Source of the DNA: Terriglobia bacterium
Lineage (GTDB): Bacteria > Acidobacteriota > Terriglobia > Bryobacterales > Bryobacteraceae
DNA: 42,793 nt
Assembly (NCBI GenBank): GCA_020073365.1
Contig: JAIQFL010000055.1
Span: 1 to 42,793 of the forward strand
Reading direction: 5' to 3'
Shown: positions 8,483-17,250 of the stretch, one piece after another
Position numbering within the stretch: position 1 is the stretch's first letter
Layout: each line of letters opens with the position of its first letter
The notes under the pieces: model-generated
Databases searched by the model: none
Told to the model about the DNA's origin: nothing
What the model saw: only the letters and a program-made list of their open reading frames with translations
Program-made: the position numbers and the translations under genes

Positions 8483-11335
8483 ATGCTGCGCCTGCGTCTT
8501 CGATGGGGTTTCTGGATACCAGTTTCCATTTTGCCGGGTTTGGCTCTGCTGCTGGGAGCCTTGTCGGCCCAGACGGCCGACGCTCCCGCGCGCGCGCCGT
8601 CGCCCGATGCGCTCCAGGCGGACGTGGACCGCGGGGCCGCCGGCCTTACGCGCTGGTTGCACGCCCTCAAGACGCGGGCCAGCATCATGCTGGTAACCGC
8701 GCATCCAGATGACGAGGATGGCGGGATGCTTGCCATGGAAACGCGCGGCATGGGCGCGCGCGGAGTGCTCCTCACGCTCAACCGCGGCGAGGGCGGGCAG
8801 AACGCCATGTCCCCGGACAACTATGATGCCCTGGGCCTGGTGCGCACCCAGGAGTTGCTGGCCGCCGATCGATATTACGGCGTCGATCAATACTGGACGC
8901 GGGCCATCGACTACGGCTTTTCGAAGACCCGCGAGGAGGCGCTCGCAAAATGGGATCACGATCGCGTGCTGGCGGACGTGGTGCGCGTGATCCGCATGAC
9001 GCGCCCGCTGGTGATCACCTCGGTGTTTGTGGGGGCACCCACCGACGGCCATGGCAATCACCAGGTGGCCGGCCAGATGGCGCAGGAAGCGTTCCTGGCG
9101 GCCGGCGATCCCAACCGCTTCCCGGAACAGATCAAAGAAGGGCTGCGGCCCTGGTCCCCGTTGAAAGTCTACGCGCACGTACCGTTCTTCGATGTCACCC
9201 CGCAGGGCATGTATGATTACGCCATCGACAAATTCGTGCCCGTCCGGTTCTTCGACTACATCCATCAGACGTGGTCCACGGAAAAGCCATCCACTACGCT
9301 GGAAATCCAGGAGGGCAACTACGCTCCGGCCACAGGTCTGACGTACTTGCAGGTGGGACGAGAGGGTTTCGGATTTCAGAAGAGCCAGAACAACGGCGCG
9401 GCCATTCCCAAGCCGGGGCCGTTTGGGAGCGCGTACCATCGCTACGATTCCCGGGTCCCCGCCGCCGAGCATGAGGAAGGCTTCTTCGACGGTATCGACG
9501 CTTCCGTCAACGGCATCGGCTCGCTGGTTGCCTCCGAACCGGAGTACCTCAAGAATGGTTTGGCGGAGATCGCCCGGCTGGCCAACCAGGCCTCCGATCA
9601 ATATCAGGCGGACCGCCCGCAGGGCATTGCACCGCTGCTGGCCGATGGCCTGCGCGCCACTCGTTCGCTGCTCGACCAGGTCCATGCCGGCAGCCTGCCG
9701 GATCCCGGCAAATCCGATGTCGTTTTCGAATTGCGCGCCAAGGAGGATCAGTTCGAGCGGGCCCTCGGGGAGTCCCTGGGGTTGTCGTTACAGGCCGGCG
9801 TTCTACCGGAGAAGGAGCCGCAAGTTCGGAACCCGTTCGCGGGCGCCGCGCCCACCTTCACGATCGGAATTCCGGGGCAGTCGTTTGGCGTTCAGGTGGA
9901 GTTGCTGAACCAGAGCCCGGAGCCCGTCACCGTGGAAGCCGTGACGCTGGAGGCTTCCGACGGCAAGGCCTGGAAGATCGCGACGGCCGGCGATCCGCCA
10001 CTCAAGAATCTCGCCGGCCGCACCCAGACCCAGGCGCGCTTCACAGTTGTGGCGCCGCCGGACGCGATCCTGACGCGGCCTTACTTCAGCCGGCCGGACG
10101 AAGAGCAGGCCTACTACGATCTGGCCGATCCGCGCTACCGCAATCTCTCGCTGGCCCCGTACCCGCTGTCGGCCAGCGTGAAAGTAGCGTATCGCGGCGC
10201 CACGCTGGCTCTTTCGCAGGTGGTCCAAACCACCCAGCGCATTCCGACGCTGGGAATCGTGGCGCAGCCCCTGCTGGTGGGTCCCGCGATCTCGGTGACG
10301 CTGGCGCCGGCTGCCGGCGCGGTGCCCGTCGGCGCGAAGTCGTTCGCGTTTTCCTGCACCGTCCACAGTAATGTGAAAGGACCGGCTGAAGGGACGCTCC
10401 GCTTGCGCCTGCCCTCGGGTTGGCGATCGTCCCCCGAGTCGGCCCCGTTCTCGATGGCTCGCGACGGCGAAGACCACACCATCACCTTCTCCGTCCTGCC
10501 CGACCTGGTCAAGCCCGGAGAATACCGCATCACCGCGGTGGCCGAATATCAGGGCAAGAACTTCGAGGAGGGATACCGCATGGTCGGATATCCCGGCCTG
10601 CGGCCCTATCCGTACTACCGGCCCGCTGTATACGGCGCCGTCGGCGTGGACGTGAAGACCGCGCCCGGACTCCACATCGGCTATCTGCCGGGAACCGGCG
10701 ACGACGTCCCGCAGGCGCTGGAGAACCTGGAGCAGAGCGTCCGCGTCCTGGCCGCCAGCGATATCACTCAAGGCGGCCTCTCGGGATACGATGCCATCAT
10801 TCTCGGCACGCGGGCCTACGCGGTGCGCTCCGAATTGAAATCCGCCAACAGCCGCCTGCTCGAGTACGTGAAGAACGGCGGCGTGCTGATCGTTCAGTAC
10901 AATCTCCAGGACTTCGACCAGAACTACGGCCCATACCCATTCAGCTTGGGCAACAATCCGCAAAAAGTGGTGGACGAATTCTCCAAGGTGCGGTTCCTGA
11001 TGCCCGAGAGCCCGGTCTTCACGTGGCCCAATCGAATTACCGAGGCGGACTTTGCCGGCTGGGTAGAGGAGCGCGGCCATGGATTCATGCAGACCTGGGA
11101 TGCGCACTATGAAGCCCTGGTCGAGACCGCCGATCCGGAGCAGGACCCGCAGCGCGGCGGATTGCTGCTGGCGCGCTACGGCAAAGGCGCCTATATCTAT
11201 GATGCCTTCGCGCTGTACCGGCAACTGCCTTCCGGCGTGCCCGGGGCGTATCGCATTCTGGCCAACCTGGTCAGCCTGGGGAAGAACCCCGCCTTCGCGG
11301 GGCAGGGTGGCGTGAGGCAGGGCGGCGTGAAGTGA
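8483..11335 (+). CDS. Exported PIG-L (LmbE-like) family deacetylase, large multidomain form
   Basis: From the ATG at 8483 the protein has 950 residues and a signal sequence at ~8-30 (WGFWIPVSILPGLALLLGAL). The frame is open further up (ATG 8330), but that extension is polar and lacks family similarity. The PIG-L zinc site is present: AHPDDED (73-79) with the general-base Asp, and DGHGNH (188-193) with two His ligands. Family enzymes remove acetyl groups from N-acetylglucosamine-type substrates. The central part resembles an NEW3-like beta-sandwich. The C-terminal ~250 residues (GYDAIILGTRAYAVR, then YVKNGGVLIVQYN) resemble a class I glutamine-amidotransferase-like fold without a recognisable catalytic triad. 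Its stop overlaps the next start (GTGA), so the two genes are likely co-translated. The substrate is unknown. Confidence 0.88.
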   Translation: MLRLRLRWGFWIPVSILPGLALLLGALSAQTADAPARAPSPDALQADVDRGAAGLTRWLHALKTRASIMLVTAHPDDEDGGMLAMETRGMGARGVLLTLNRGEGGQNAMSPDNYDALGLVRTQELLAADRYYGVDQYWTRAIDYGFSKTREEALAKWDHDRVLADVVRVIRMTRPLVITSVFVGAPTDGHGNHQVAGQMAQEAFLAAGDPNRFPEQIKEGLRPWSPLKVYAHVPFFDVTPQGMYDYAIDKFVPVRFFDYIHQTWSTEKPSTTLEIQEGNYAPATGLTYLQVGREGFGFQKSQNNGAAIPKPGPFGSAYHRYDSRVPAAEHEEGFFDGIDASVNGIGSLVASEPEYLKNGLAEIARLANQASDQYQADRPQGIAPLLADGLRATRSLLDQVHAGSLPDPGKSDVVFELRAKEDQFERALGESLGLSLQAGVLPEKEPQVRNPFAGAAPTFTIGIPGQSFGVQVELLNQSPEPVTVEAVTLEASDGKAWKIATAGDPPLKNLAGRTQTQARFTVVAPPDAILTRPYFSRPDEEQAYYDLADPRYRNLSLAPYPLSASVKVAYRGATLALSQVVQTTQRIPTLGIVAQPLLVGPAISVTLAPAAGAVPVGAKSFAFSCTVHSNVKGPAEGTLRLRLPSGWRSSPESAPFSMARDGEDHTITFSVLPDLVKPGEYRITAVAEYQGKNFEEGYRMVGYPGLRPYPYYRPAVYGAVGVDVKTAPGLHIGYLPGTGDDVPQALENLEQSVRVLAASDITQGGLSGYDAIILGTRAYAVRSELKSANSRLLEYVKNGGVLIVQYNLQDFDQNYGPYPFSLGNNPQKVVDEFSKVRFLMPESPVFTWPNRITEADFAGWVEERGHGFMQTWDAHYEALVETADPEQDPQRGGLLLARYGKGAYIYDAFALYRQLPSGVPGAYRILANLVSLGKNPAFAGQGGVRQGGVK

Positions 11336-12795
11336 GTTCCGGCGACCTCCCTGAGGCGGGCTTCCCAGCCCCGGTCTACGCTGAGACCGTTCTCGGCCCG
11401 AACTTCGAAGACGCGAAGAAGTACTTCCTGGACGGCCTGCTGGAAATCCACTACGCCCACACTCGTATGCTGGCGTGCCAGGGCATCCTGACCGAAGGCG
11501 AGGCGGGCATTCTGATCGACGCCTTAAACGGCCTCAACCGCGAAGAGATCGCGCGGGCCCGCTACGACGGTTCCTGCGAAGACCTGTTCTTCTTCGTCGA
11601 GAACCTCTTGTGCCGCGCCTGCGGAGAACTGGCCGGCAAGATGCATACCGCCCGCAGCCGGAACGATATCGCGATCACGCTCTATCGCATGGGCATGCGG
11701 CGAGAGTTGCTGGAGTTCGCCACCGCCATCATCGAAGTGCGGGCGGTTCTGCTGGACCTGGCCGCCGAGCATCTGGAAACCGTGATGCCGGCCCACACCC
11801 ACACGCAACCCGCCCAGCCGACTACCCTGGCGCACTATCTGCTGGCCGGCGCCGAATTCCTGGAGCGCGATTGCGAGCGCACTCAGGCCGCCTTCGCGCG
11901 CGTGAATCTGAGTCCGCTGGGCGCCTGCGCCATCACCACCACGGCCTTCCCGATCGATCGATACATGACCGCGCGGCTTCTCGGTTTCGAGGGGCTGGCG
12001 GAGAACTCCTACGGCGCCATCGCCTCCATCGATTACCTGACCGAATCGGCCGCCGCTGTGGCCGTGGCCATGGTCAACGTGGGAAAACTGGTGCAGGATC
12101 TGCTGCTGTGGTCCACTCGCGAGTTCGGATTCTTGCGGTTGTCCGACGCCTATGTGCAGTCGTCGAGCATTATGCCGCAGAAGCGCAACCCGGTAGCGCT
12201 GGAGCACACACGCATCCTCGCCAGCCGCGCGCTCAGTGAGGCCCAGGCCGTGTTCACCTGCGTGCACAATACGCCGTTTGGCGACATCAACGACAGCGAG
12301 GACGATCTCCAGCCGTTGGCTTTTACGATGTTCGCCGATGCCCGGCGCTCGCTCCGCCTGTTGGCCGGCCTTTTGGCCGCGGCGGATGTCGACCGCGCGA
12401 AACTGGCGCGCCGCGCGGCCGCCGATTTCCTCACCGTGACCGAATTAGCAGATACCCTGGTCCGCCAGGAGGGAGTGAGTTTCCGCCAAGCGCATGCCAT
12501 GGTTGCCCGGGCGGTCGAAACTTCGGGGGGGGACGATCGGGCCGGCGCGATCGCCGCCGTACTGCTCGAGCAGAACCCGTCGTTACACCTCAGCCGGGAT
12601 GGCATCGAGCGCGCTTTGGACCCCGAGAACTTCGTGCGCGTCCGCCGGGTGGTAGGGGGCCCGGCTCCGGAGATTGCCGCGGAGGCGCTGGGGCGTGCCC
12701 GAACCCAGCAGGCGCGGATCGCGGACTGGATCCGCTTGAAAGAGGAAATGCTCGACAAATCGCGGCAGGAGAACCGCACGGGGAATGCCGGGTGA
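11332..12795 (+). CDS. argH: Argininosuccinate lyase-like enzyme (fumarase/aspartase superfamily)
   Basis: The 487-residue protein starts at a GTG that overlaps the previous stop by 4 bp. It carries the conserved blocks of the family: TARSRND (106-112), HTHTQPAQPTT (155-165, corresponding to the THLQRAQP block) and the signature SSSIMPQKRNP (277-287) with the mobile-loop serines. ArgH splits argininosuccinate into arginine and fumarate in the cytosol. Differences from ordinary ArgH are a Gln where the signature normally has Gly before SS, and the absence of the usual N-terminal LWGGRF-type start. Coupling to a secreted deacetylase instead of other arg genes is odd. The superfamily assignment is secure; the exact substrate is less so. 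Confidence 0.78.
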   Translation: MSSGDLPEAGFPAPVYAETVLGPNFEDAKKYFLDGLLEIHYAHTRMLACQGILTEGEAGILIDALNGLNREEIARARYDGSCEDLFFFVENLLCRACGELAGKMHTARSRNDIAITLYRMGMRRELLEFATAIIEVRAVLLDLAAEHLETVMPAHTHTQPAQPTTLAHYLLAGAEFLERDCERTQAAFARVNLSPLGACAITTTAFPIDRYMTARLLGFEGLAENSYGAIASIDYLTESAAAVAVAMVNVGKLVQDLLLWSTREFGFLRLSDAYVQSSSIMPQKRNPVALEHTRILASRALSEAQAVFTCVHNTPFGDINDSEDDLQPLAFTMFADARRSLRLLAGLLAAADVDRAKLARRAAADFLTVTELADTLVRQEGVSFRQAHAMVARAVETSGGDDRAGAIAAVLLEQNPSLHLSRDGIERALDPENFVRVRRVVGGPAPEIAAEALGRARTQQARIADWIRLKEEMLDKSRQENRTGNAG

Positions 12796-12850
12796 TAGCC
12801 TGACGGCGCACAGCGGGGCGTGAATCGACAGAGACAGACATCACCCCTGC

Positions 12851-13084
12851 TCAGTGTTCCGGCCACGCCGCGGCATCCTCCCATATCCGGAACTCTTCCT
12901 CCCGATGCGGTCGCGACATGTACCCACGCCGGTCCTGCTCTTCCAGTTCCAACTCACGTAAGCGCTTGAGATGCTCTTCAAGAGCTTGGCGGATCAACGC
13001 CGACCGATTCATCTTTTGCCGCTTCGCCGCGACGTCTGCCGCTTTTGATAGCTTGGCATCGAGCACCACCTGTATGGTTTCCAT
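12851..13084 (-). CDS. Orphan ribbon-helix-helix (CopG-type) antitoxin-like protein
   Basis: This 77-residue protein has a beta-strand (ETIQVVLDAKLSKA) followed by two helices with MNRSALIRQALEEHLKRL, the ribbon-helix-helix DNA-binding fold. The acidic tail (EEEFRIWEDAAAWPE) resembles the toxin-binding tail of MazE/ParD-like antitoxins. In such modules a MazF/PemK toxin normally follows directly. Here only 55 bases separate the stop from the end of the convergent argH gene, so there is no room for a toxin. It is therefore a solitary antitoxin, a small autonomous regulator, or a remnant. It lies 54 bases after lnt on the same strand. Confidence 0.75.
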   Translation of the reverse strand: METIQVVLDAKLSKAADVAAKRQKMNRSALIRQALEEHLKRLRELELEEQDRRGYMSRPHREEEFRIWEDAAAWPEH

Positions 13085-13138
13085 GGCGGACTTCCTCCCA
13101 CAATGTAGTCAACATGCAAGATTCTGGACATCGGGCCA

Positions 13139-14596
13139 TCACGCCACCAGGTCCGCCACCAGTGCCATCACCACCATCGTCGCGCACAACACCGCGAACC
13201 AGTCCCCGAATCGCGTATAAACCGTGCGCTCCGAAATGTAGGTGAAGCCGCTATAGGACGTCGCCTCGACGTACAACGGCAGCGTTCCTCGCAAGCGCCC
13301 CGCGGAATCGATCGTGGCCGTGATGCCGTCGTTGGTCGAACGCAGGATCCACCGCCGGTTCTCCGCTGCCCGCATGCGGACAATCTCCAGGTGCTGCTGG
13401 CGCGCCGCGCTCTTCCCGAACCAGCCGTCGTTCGAGATATTGAAGAGCACTTCGGCGCCTCCCGCCGCGAACTTGCGCACGAAATTCGGGAATACGGACT
13501 CATAACAAATGAACGCTCCGATTTTGTGATCGCCCACCGGTGAGGCCACCACGCGTTTGCCCGCCGCGAAGTCGCCCGTTTCGGTGGAAATCTTCCTGGC
13601 TGCGAAGCCCAGGGGCCACGGGACGAATTCCCCGAACGGAACCAGGTTCACCTTGTCATAACGGCTGACGGGCATACCCAAGGGTGAAACCAGCACGGCG
13701 GAATTGAGGGGCGCCCCATCCGGACTGTGGGCCACGATGCCGATCAGCAAATAGGCGTGGATGGCGCGCGCCAGGTTGTCCACATAGCTCCGGAAGCGCG
13801 GGTCTTCGAAATAATAGAGTGGCGCCGGCACCTCGGGCCACACCACGATGGAGGGCTGGCTCTCAGTTCCAGCGAGCGCGCCGCGGAGCGTGAGGGCCAC
13901 CTGCTCCCGCTGCATCCGGTCCACGGATTGCTCCGTCCAGTCCTCGGTTTCCGAAATGTTCGGCTGGGTGAGCAGCGCGGTATCGCGACCGGGCTGTCTG
14001 GCCGGCATGGCGGGGAGCAGGATCAGAAGCGGCAGCACCACCAGCCACAGCAACTCGCGGCGCGGGCGTCCGAGCGCCGCCAGCGCCAGCGCGGTGGACA
14101 GCATCACAAAGACGAAGGAGAGCCCATAGACGCCCGTGAAGGGCGCGAGGCGCAAGGGAATCCCGATATCGATTCCGGCGTTGCCCAGCGCCAGCCACGC
14201 GAAGCCCAGCGGTCCATGGGTCACTTCCACCGCGACCCACAACGCCGCCACCGCGGGCACCGCCCACCAGCGGCGCATCAGGATTCCCGCCAGCAGCCCA
14301 AACGCGCCCATGTGCAGAGCCTTGACCACGCATAACAGCAGGAACAACGCCCACCCCAGCGCGTCGCCCACGCCGCCGTGGAAGGAGAGTACGAACTGAA
14401 TCCAGTAGCAGACCCCGAACCAATACACCACCCCCGATGCCCAACCCAGAAGGAACCGCCGCCGCGGACGCGTCTCCCGTGCCATAGCGATCAGCAGCGG
14501 CGCCAGCGCCACCGGCGCGAACCATACGATGTGGAATCGCGGAAAGGTAAGGATCAGGAGCGCCGCCGAAGCCAGCGCCAGCATCCAGTTCAGCAC
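13139..14596 (-). CDS. lnt: Apolipoprotein N-acyltransferase
   Basis: The 485-residue inner-membrane enzyme transfers the third acyl chain to the N-terminal cysteine of lipoproteins. Several hydrophobic segments fill residues 1-200, followed by a periplasmic nitrilase-like domain with the catalytic triad Glu255 (VVWPEVPAP), Lys315 (YDKVNLVPFGE) and Cys364 (FICYESVFP). A last membrane helix lies near the C-terminus (FAVLCATMVVMALVADLVA). The start overlaps the 3' end of lipA by 7 bp, so it belongs to the minus-strand block with lipA and the SPOR gene. Length is slightly below the usual ~510 residues. Confidence 0.93.
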   Translation of the reverse strand: MLNWMLALASAALLILTFPRFHIVWFAPVALAPLLIAMARETRPRRRFLLGWASGVVYWFGVCYWIQFVLSFHGGVGDALGWALFLLLCVVKALHMGAFGLLAGILMRRWWAVPAVAALWVAVEVTHGPLGFAWLALGNAGIDIGIPLRLAPFTGVYGLSFVFVMLSTALALAALGRPRRELLWLVVLPLLILLPAMPARQPGRDTALLTQPNISETEDWTEQSVDRMQREQVALTLRGALAGTESQPSIVVWPEVPAPLYYFEDPRFRSYVDNLARAIHAYLLIGIVAHSPDGAPLNSAVLVSPLGMPVSRYDKVNLVPFGEFVPWPLGFAARKISTETGDFAAGKRVVASPVGDHKIGAFICYESVFPNFVRKFAAGGAEVLFNISNDGWFGKSAARQQHLEIVRMRAAENRRWILRSTNDGITATIDSAGRLRGTLPLYVEATSYSGFTYISERTVYTRFGDWFAVLCATMVVMALVADLVA

Positions 14597-15576
14597 AGCG
14601 CCCGTCGCGCTTCCTCGCTCACCTCGTCGGCCATGTAGGAGCTGCGCACCAGCGGTCCGCTGAACACCACTTTGAAACCAAGCGCCAGACCATAGTCGCG
14701 ATAGGCTTCAAACTGGCGCGGTTCGATGAACGCCGCTACCGGCAGGTTGCGGCGCGTGGGTTGGAGGTATTGCCCGATAGTGGCGACGTCAGTGCCGGTG
14801 GCACGCAGGTCCCGCAGCAATGCATGCACCTCGGCCTCCGTCTCGCCCAGCCCCACCATGAAGCCCGATTTGGTAAGCAGTGGTGTAGTTTTGGTAGGCA
14901 GTGGAGCAGGCGATCGATTTTTGCCGTCTGCCTTTTCCCCGTCCGCTTTCCTCCCATCTGCCACTCCGCGCGCGAATTCCAGCACACGCAGAGACTGCCG
15001 GTAATCGGCCTGTGGCCGCACCCGACGATACAGCCGCGGCACCGTCTCCATATTGTGGTTGAAGACGTGTGGCGCGGCGTCCAGCACGCGGGCTACGGCA
15101 TCCAGATCGCCGCAAAAATCGGGTGTCAGCACTTCCACCCGAGCCTCCGGCAGCGCGCGGCGCACTTCCCGCACGGTTTGGGCGAAGTGGTCGGAGCCGC
15201 CGTCCTCCAGGTCGTCCCGGTTCACGCTCGTGATCACCACGTAGCGCAGTCTCATCGCGCCGGCCATGCGGGCCACATTGGCGGGCTCCGCGGGATCGAG
15301 CCCCATGTCGTGCCTGGCGGGGTTGGCCTTCGGAACCGAGCAGAACCCGCACCCGCGCGTGCACCAGTTCCCCAGAATCATGAACGTGGCGGCGCTGCGA
15401 TGGAAGCACTCATGGATGTTGGGGCAGCGCGCCGACTCACACACCGTGTGCAGGTTCAACTGCCGCAGCCCGCTCTTCAGCCGGTTGAGCGAATCGAAAT
15501 GTGTGCGGCCCCGGCGCGCCCATTCCGGAAGCCGTGGCCGCGGCTCGCGGCCGATCACGACCAGGGAATCGCTCAT
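14590..15576 (-). CDS. lipA: Lipoyl synthase with an unusual internal insertion
   Basis: This radical-SAM enzyme inserts two sulfur atoms into protein-bound octanoyl chains. The auxiliary cluster cysteines are Cys46, Cys51 and Cys57 (CESARCPNIHEC) and the radical-SAM motif CTRGCGFC gives Cys72, Cys76 and Cys79. The C-terminal RSSY ligand serine is present. Normally only a few residues separate the SLxVL helix from LTKSGxMVGLGE. Here about 30 residues (roughly 204-233, including three ADGxK units and a partial PTKTTP/LLTKSG duplication) lie between. The insertion keeps the frame and would form a surface loop after the FNHNMETVPRLY region. The start lies 1 base after the SPOR stop. No lipB is seen in the window. 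Confidence 0.93.
   Translation of the reverse strand: MSDSLVVIGREPRPRLPEWARRGRTHFDSLNRLKSGLRQLNLHTVCESARCPNIHECFHRSAATFMILGNWCTRGCGFCSVPKANPARHDMGLDPAEPANVARMAGAMRLRYVVITSVNRDDLEDGGSDHFAQTVREVRRALPEARVEVLTPDFCGDLDAVARVLDAAPHVFNHNMETVPRLYRRVRPQADYRQSLRVLEFARGVADGRKADGEKADGKNRSPAPLPTKTTPLLTKSGFMVGLGETEAEVHALLRDLRATGTDVATIGQYLQPTRRNLPVAAFIEPRQFEAYRDYGLALGFKVVFSGPLVRSSYMADEVSEEARRALC
14878..14967 (-). repeat. In-frame repeat insertion inside lipA, including a REP-like palindrome (14901-14932)
   Basis: Three elements sit side by side. First, two 15-base direct copies (CCACTGCYTACCAAA, read on the minus strand, 21 bases apart) duplicate the LTKS-coding stretch. Second, 14901-14932 aligns over its whole 32 bases with the palindromes at 21525-21556 and 35805-35836, sharing the core CGATCGATTTTTG. 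Third, three imperfect ~15-base units encode ADGxK. Together they account for the insertion in LipA. Confidence 0.65.
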
Positions 15577-15577
15577 G

Positions 15578-16243
15578 CTATCGCCGAACCGGATGGAACC
15601 CCGCGGATTCCAGGTCTGTCTTGGCGCGGCCCAACGCCGCAGTGTCGCGGTACGGACCCACCAGCACGCGTGTGAGGTTGTTCGGACCGGGGCCGAGAGA
15701 TACCGGGAAGCCTTTGTCCTTCAGCGACTGAAGCACGTTTTGGGCCGAGTCCTGGTTGGCCGTGGCGAGCACTTGCCAATACGATCCGGGCGGTGCTTCG
15801 GCGGGCGGCTCGGCTTCGGCGGTTGCCGCGGGCTTAACCTCGCGTGCCGGCCGGGGAGCCTCGCGTGCGGGAGGGGGAACCTCGCGGGCCGCTGGCGGAC
15901 CCTCGCGCGTGGGAGGAGGAACCTCGCGGGCGGGCTGCGTGGTCGGTTGCGGAGTAGAATCCACGGTGGACGGTTGTCCGGAATCGGCCGGCTGCGCGGG
16001 AGTTGCGGCTGGTGGGTTAGCCGGTGCGGCCGAGGCCGGCTGCGGGCGCATTTCCGCCGGTGCGGCGGGATTGGCGGCAGTTCCCGGCGCTTCAGTCTGG
16101 GCTTTGGCGGAGCGCGAGTTCTCTCCCACCACGTACCCCATCGCGAAAGCCACGGCAAACAGAAGCACAACAATGAAAAAGCCGCTCAGCAGTTGCCGGT
16201 TGCCCACGACTAATTCGAATTCTCCGGTTTCGTTGTTTCTCAT
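15578..16243 (-). CDS. Inner-membrane SPOR-domain protein
   Basis: The 221-residue protein has a short cytoplasmic N-terminus, one membrane helix (about 18-41, [20 protein letters not shown]), a Pro/Ala-rich periplasmic linker with repeated REVPPP/REAPRP units (about 50-145), and a C-terminal SPOR domain ([20 protein letters not shown] to [10 protein letters not shown]). SPOR domains bind peptidoglycan stripped of stem peptides, often at the division septum. Its start overlaps the slipin stop by 4 bp and its stop abuts the lipA start, giving tight co-expression. The low-complexity linker has no assignable function. Confidence 0.88.
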   Translation of the reverse strand: MRNNETGEFELVVGNRQLLSGFFIVVLLFAVAFAMGYVVGENSRSAKAQTEAPGTAANPAAPAEMRPQPASAAPANPPAATPAQPADSGQPSTVDSTPQPTTQPAREVPPPTREGPPAAREVPPPAREAPRPAREVKPAATAEAEPPAEAPPGSYWQVLATANQDSAQNVLQSLKDKGFPVSLGPGPNNLTRVLVGPYRDTAALGRAKTDLESAGFHPVRR

Positions 16244-17043
16244 ACCTGCGGGTTTTGGGCGCCCGGCTCAGGCCCCCTGCCAACTCGATCCAAGGCGCGT
16301 CCCATTGATGCAATTATATCGAGTGGCAGAGGGAAGACGATGGTGGTGTTCTTCTCCGCGCCGATCTCGACCAGTGTCTGCAGGTACCGGAGTTGAAGCG
16401 CCATCGGCTGTTTCTGGATCACTTCCGCCGCCATGCTCAGTTTCTCGGCGGCTGTGTACTCGCCTTCCGCATGGATGATCTTGGCGCGCCGCTCGCGTTC
16501 GGCCTCGGCTTGCCGCGCAATCACGCGGATCATCTGTTCCGCCAGGTCGACCTGCTTGACCTCCACCATCGACACCTTCACTCCCCACGGCGCGGTGTGC
16601 TGATCCAGAATGGATTGCAGCCGCACGTTGAGCTTTTCGCGCTGGCTGAGCAACGTGTCGAGGTCCACTTCGCCGAGCACGCTGCGCAGGGTAGTCTGAG
16701 CCAATTGCGAGGTGGCGTACAGGAAGTTGGAAACCTCAATGACTGCCAGCTTCGGATCGACCACCCGATAAAAGATGACCGCGTTCACCTTCACCGTGAC
16801 GTTGTCCCGCGTCACCACGTCCTGCGAAGGCACTTCGAGCGTGTCGATGCGCAGCGAAACCCGCACCATCCGCTCGAATGGCGCGAAAACGAAGATAAAG
16901 CCGGGACCGCTCGGCTGTGGCAGCACGCGCCCCAGCCGGAAGATCACGGCGCGTTCATATTCACGCAGAATCTTGATGGAGTTGAACAGCCAGATCAACA
17001 CGATGGCTGCGAAGATCAGGATCATCGGACTCAGGTCGCTCAT
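16240..17043 (-). CDS. Slipin / stomatin-like SPFH (band 7) protein
   Basis: The 267-residue protein starts at an ATG preceded by AGGAGG. An N-terminal membrane segment (about 6-24) is followed by the SPFH domain ([20 protein letters not shown], then [20 protein letters not shown]) and an Ala/Glu-rich coiled coil ([20 protein letters not shown]). The C-terminal [13 protein letters not shown] is typical of bacterial slipins. These proteins oligomerise on the inner membrane and organise membrane proteins. Bacterial slipins are regularly encoded with an NfeD protease, as here: the nfeD-type gene is 207 bp upstream on the same strand. The SPOR gene overlaps the 3' end. Confidence 0.92.
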   Translation of the reverse strand: MSDLSPMILIFAAIVLIWLFNSIKILREYERAVIFRLGRVLPQPSGPGFIFVFAPFERMVRVSLRIDTLEVPSQDVVTRDNVTVKVNAVIFYRVVDPKLAVIEVSNFLYATSQLAQTTLRSVLGEVDLDTLLSQREKLNVRLQSILDQHTAPWGVKVSMVEVKQVDLAEQMIRVIARQAEAERERRAKIIHAEGEYTAAEKLSMAAEVIQKQPMALQLRYLQTLVEIGAEKNTTIVFPLPLDIIASMGRALDRVGRGPEPGAQNPQV

Positions 17044-17086
17044 GTCAGCCTCCTAGCTGCCAGTAATTCCCGCAGTCAACTAAAGT

Positions 17087-17235
17087 CATTTTCACCGCCG
17101 AGGCGCCGAGCCGCAGAGAAAAAATCGGGTCGTCTTACCATCTACTTCCGCCCGCCACATTTACCTCTGCCCACTCCGCGCCCTCAAATCTTGGTTTCGT
17201 TCTTCCTCTGCGTCTCAGCGTCTCGACGGTCAATT
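17087..17235. repeat. Intergenic CTCTGCG/CGCCTCGGCGGTGA-type dispersed repeat
   Basis: The gap between the slipin and NfeD genes contains TCACCGCCGAGGCGCCGAG near its start, and CCTCTGCGTCTCAGCGTCTC near its end on the other orientation. The same core (CGCCTCGGCGGTGA) recurs at 26555-26575. No coding sequence is apparent. Confidence 0.45.
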
Positions 17236-17250
17236 CCTGTCTTCCGCCCC

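Noticed and set aside
8240..9685. 481-codon minus-strand open frame
   Set aside because: It is antisense to the PIG-L gene and overlaps the S53 start; no domain is visible.
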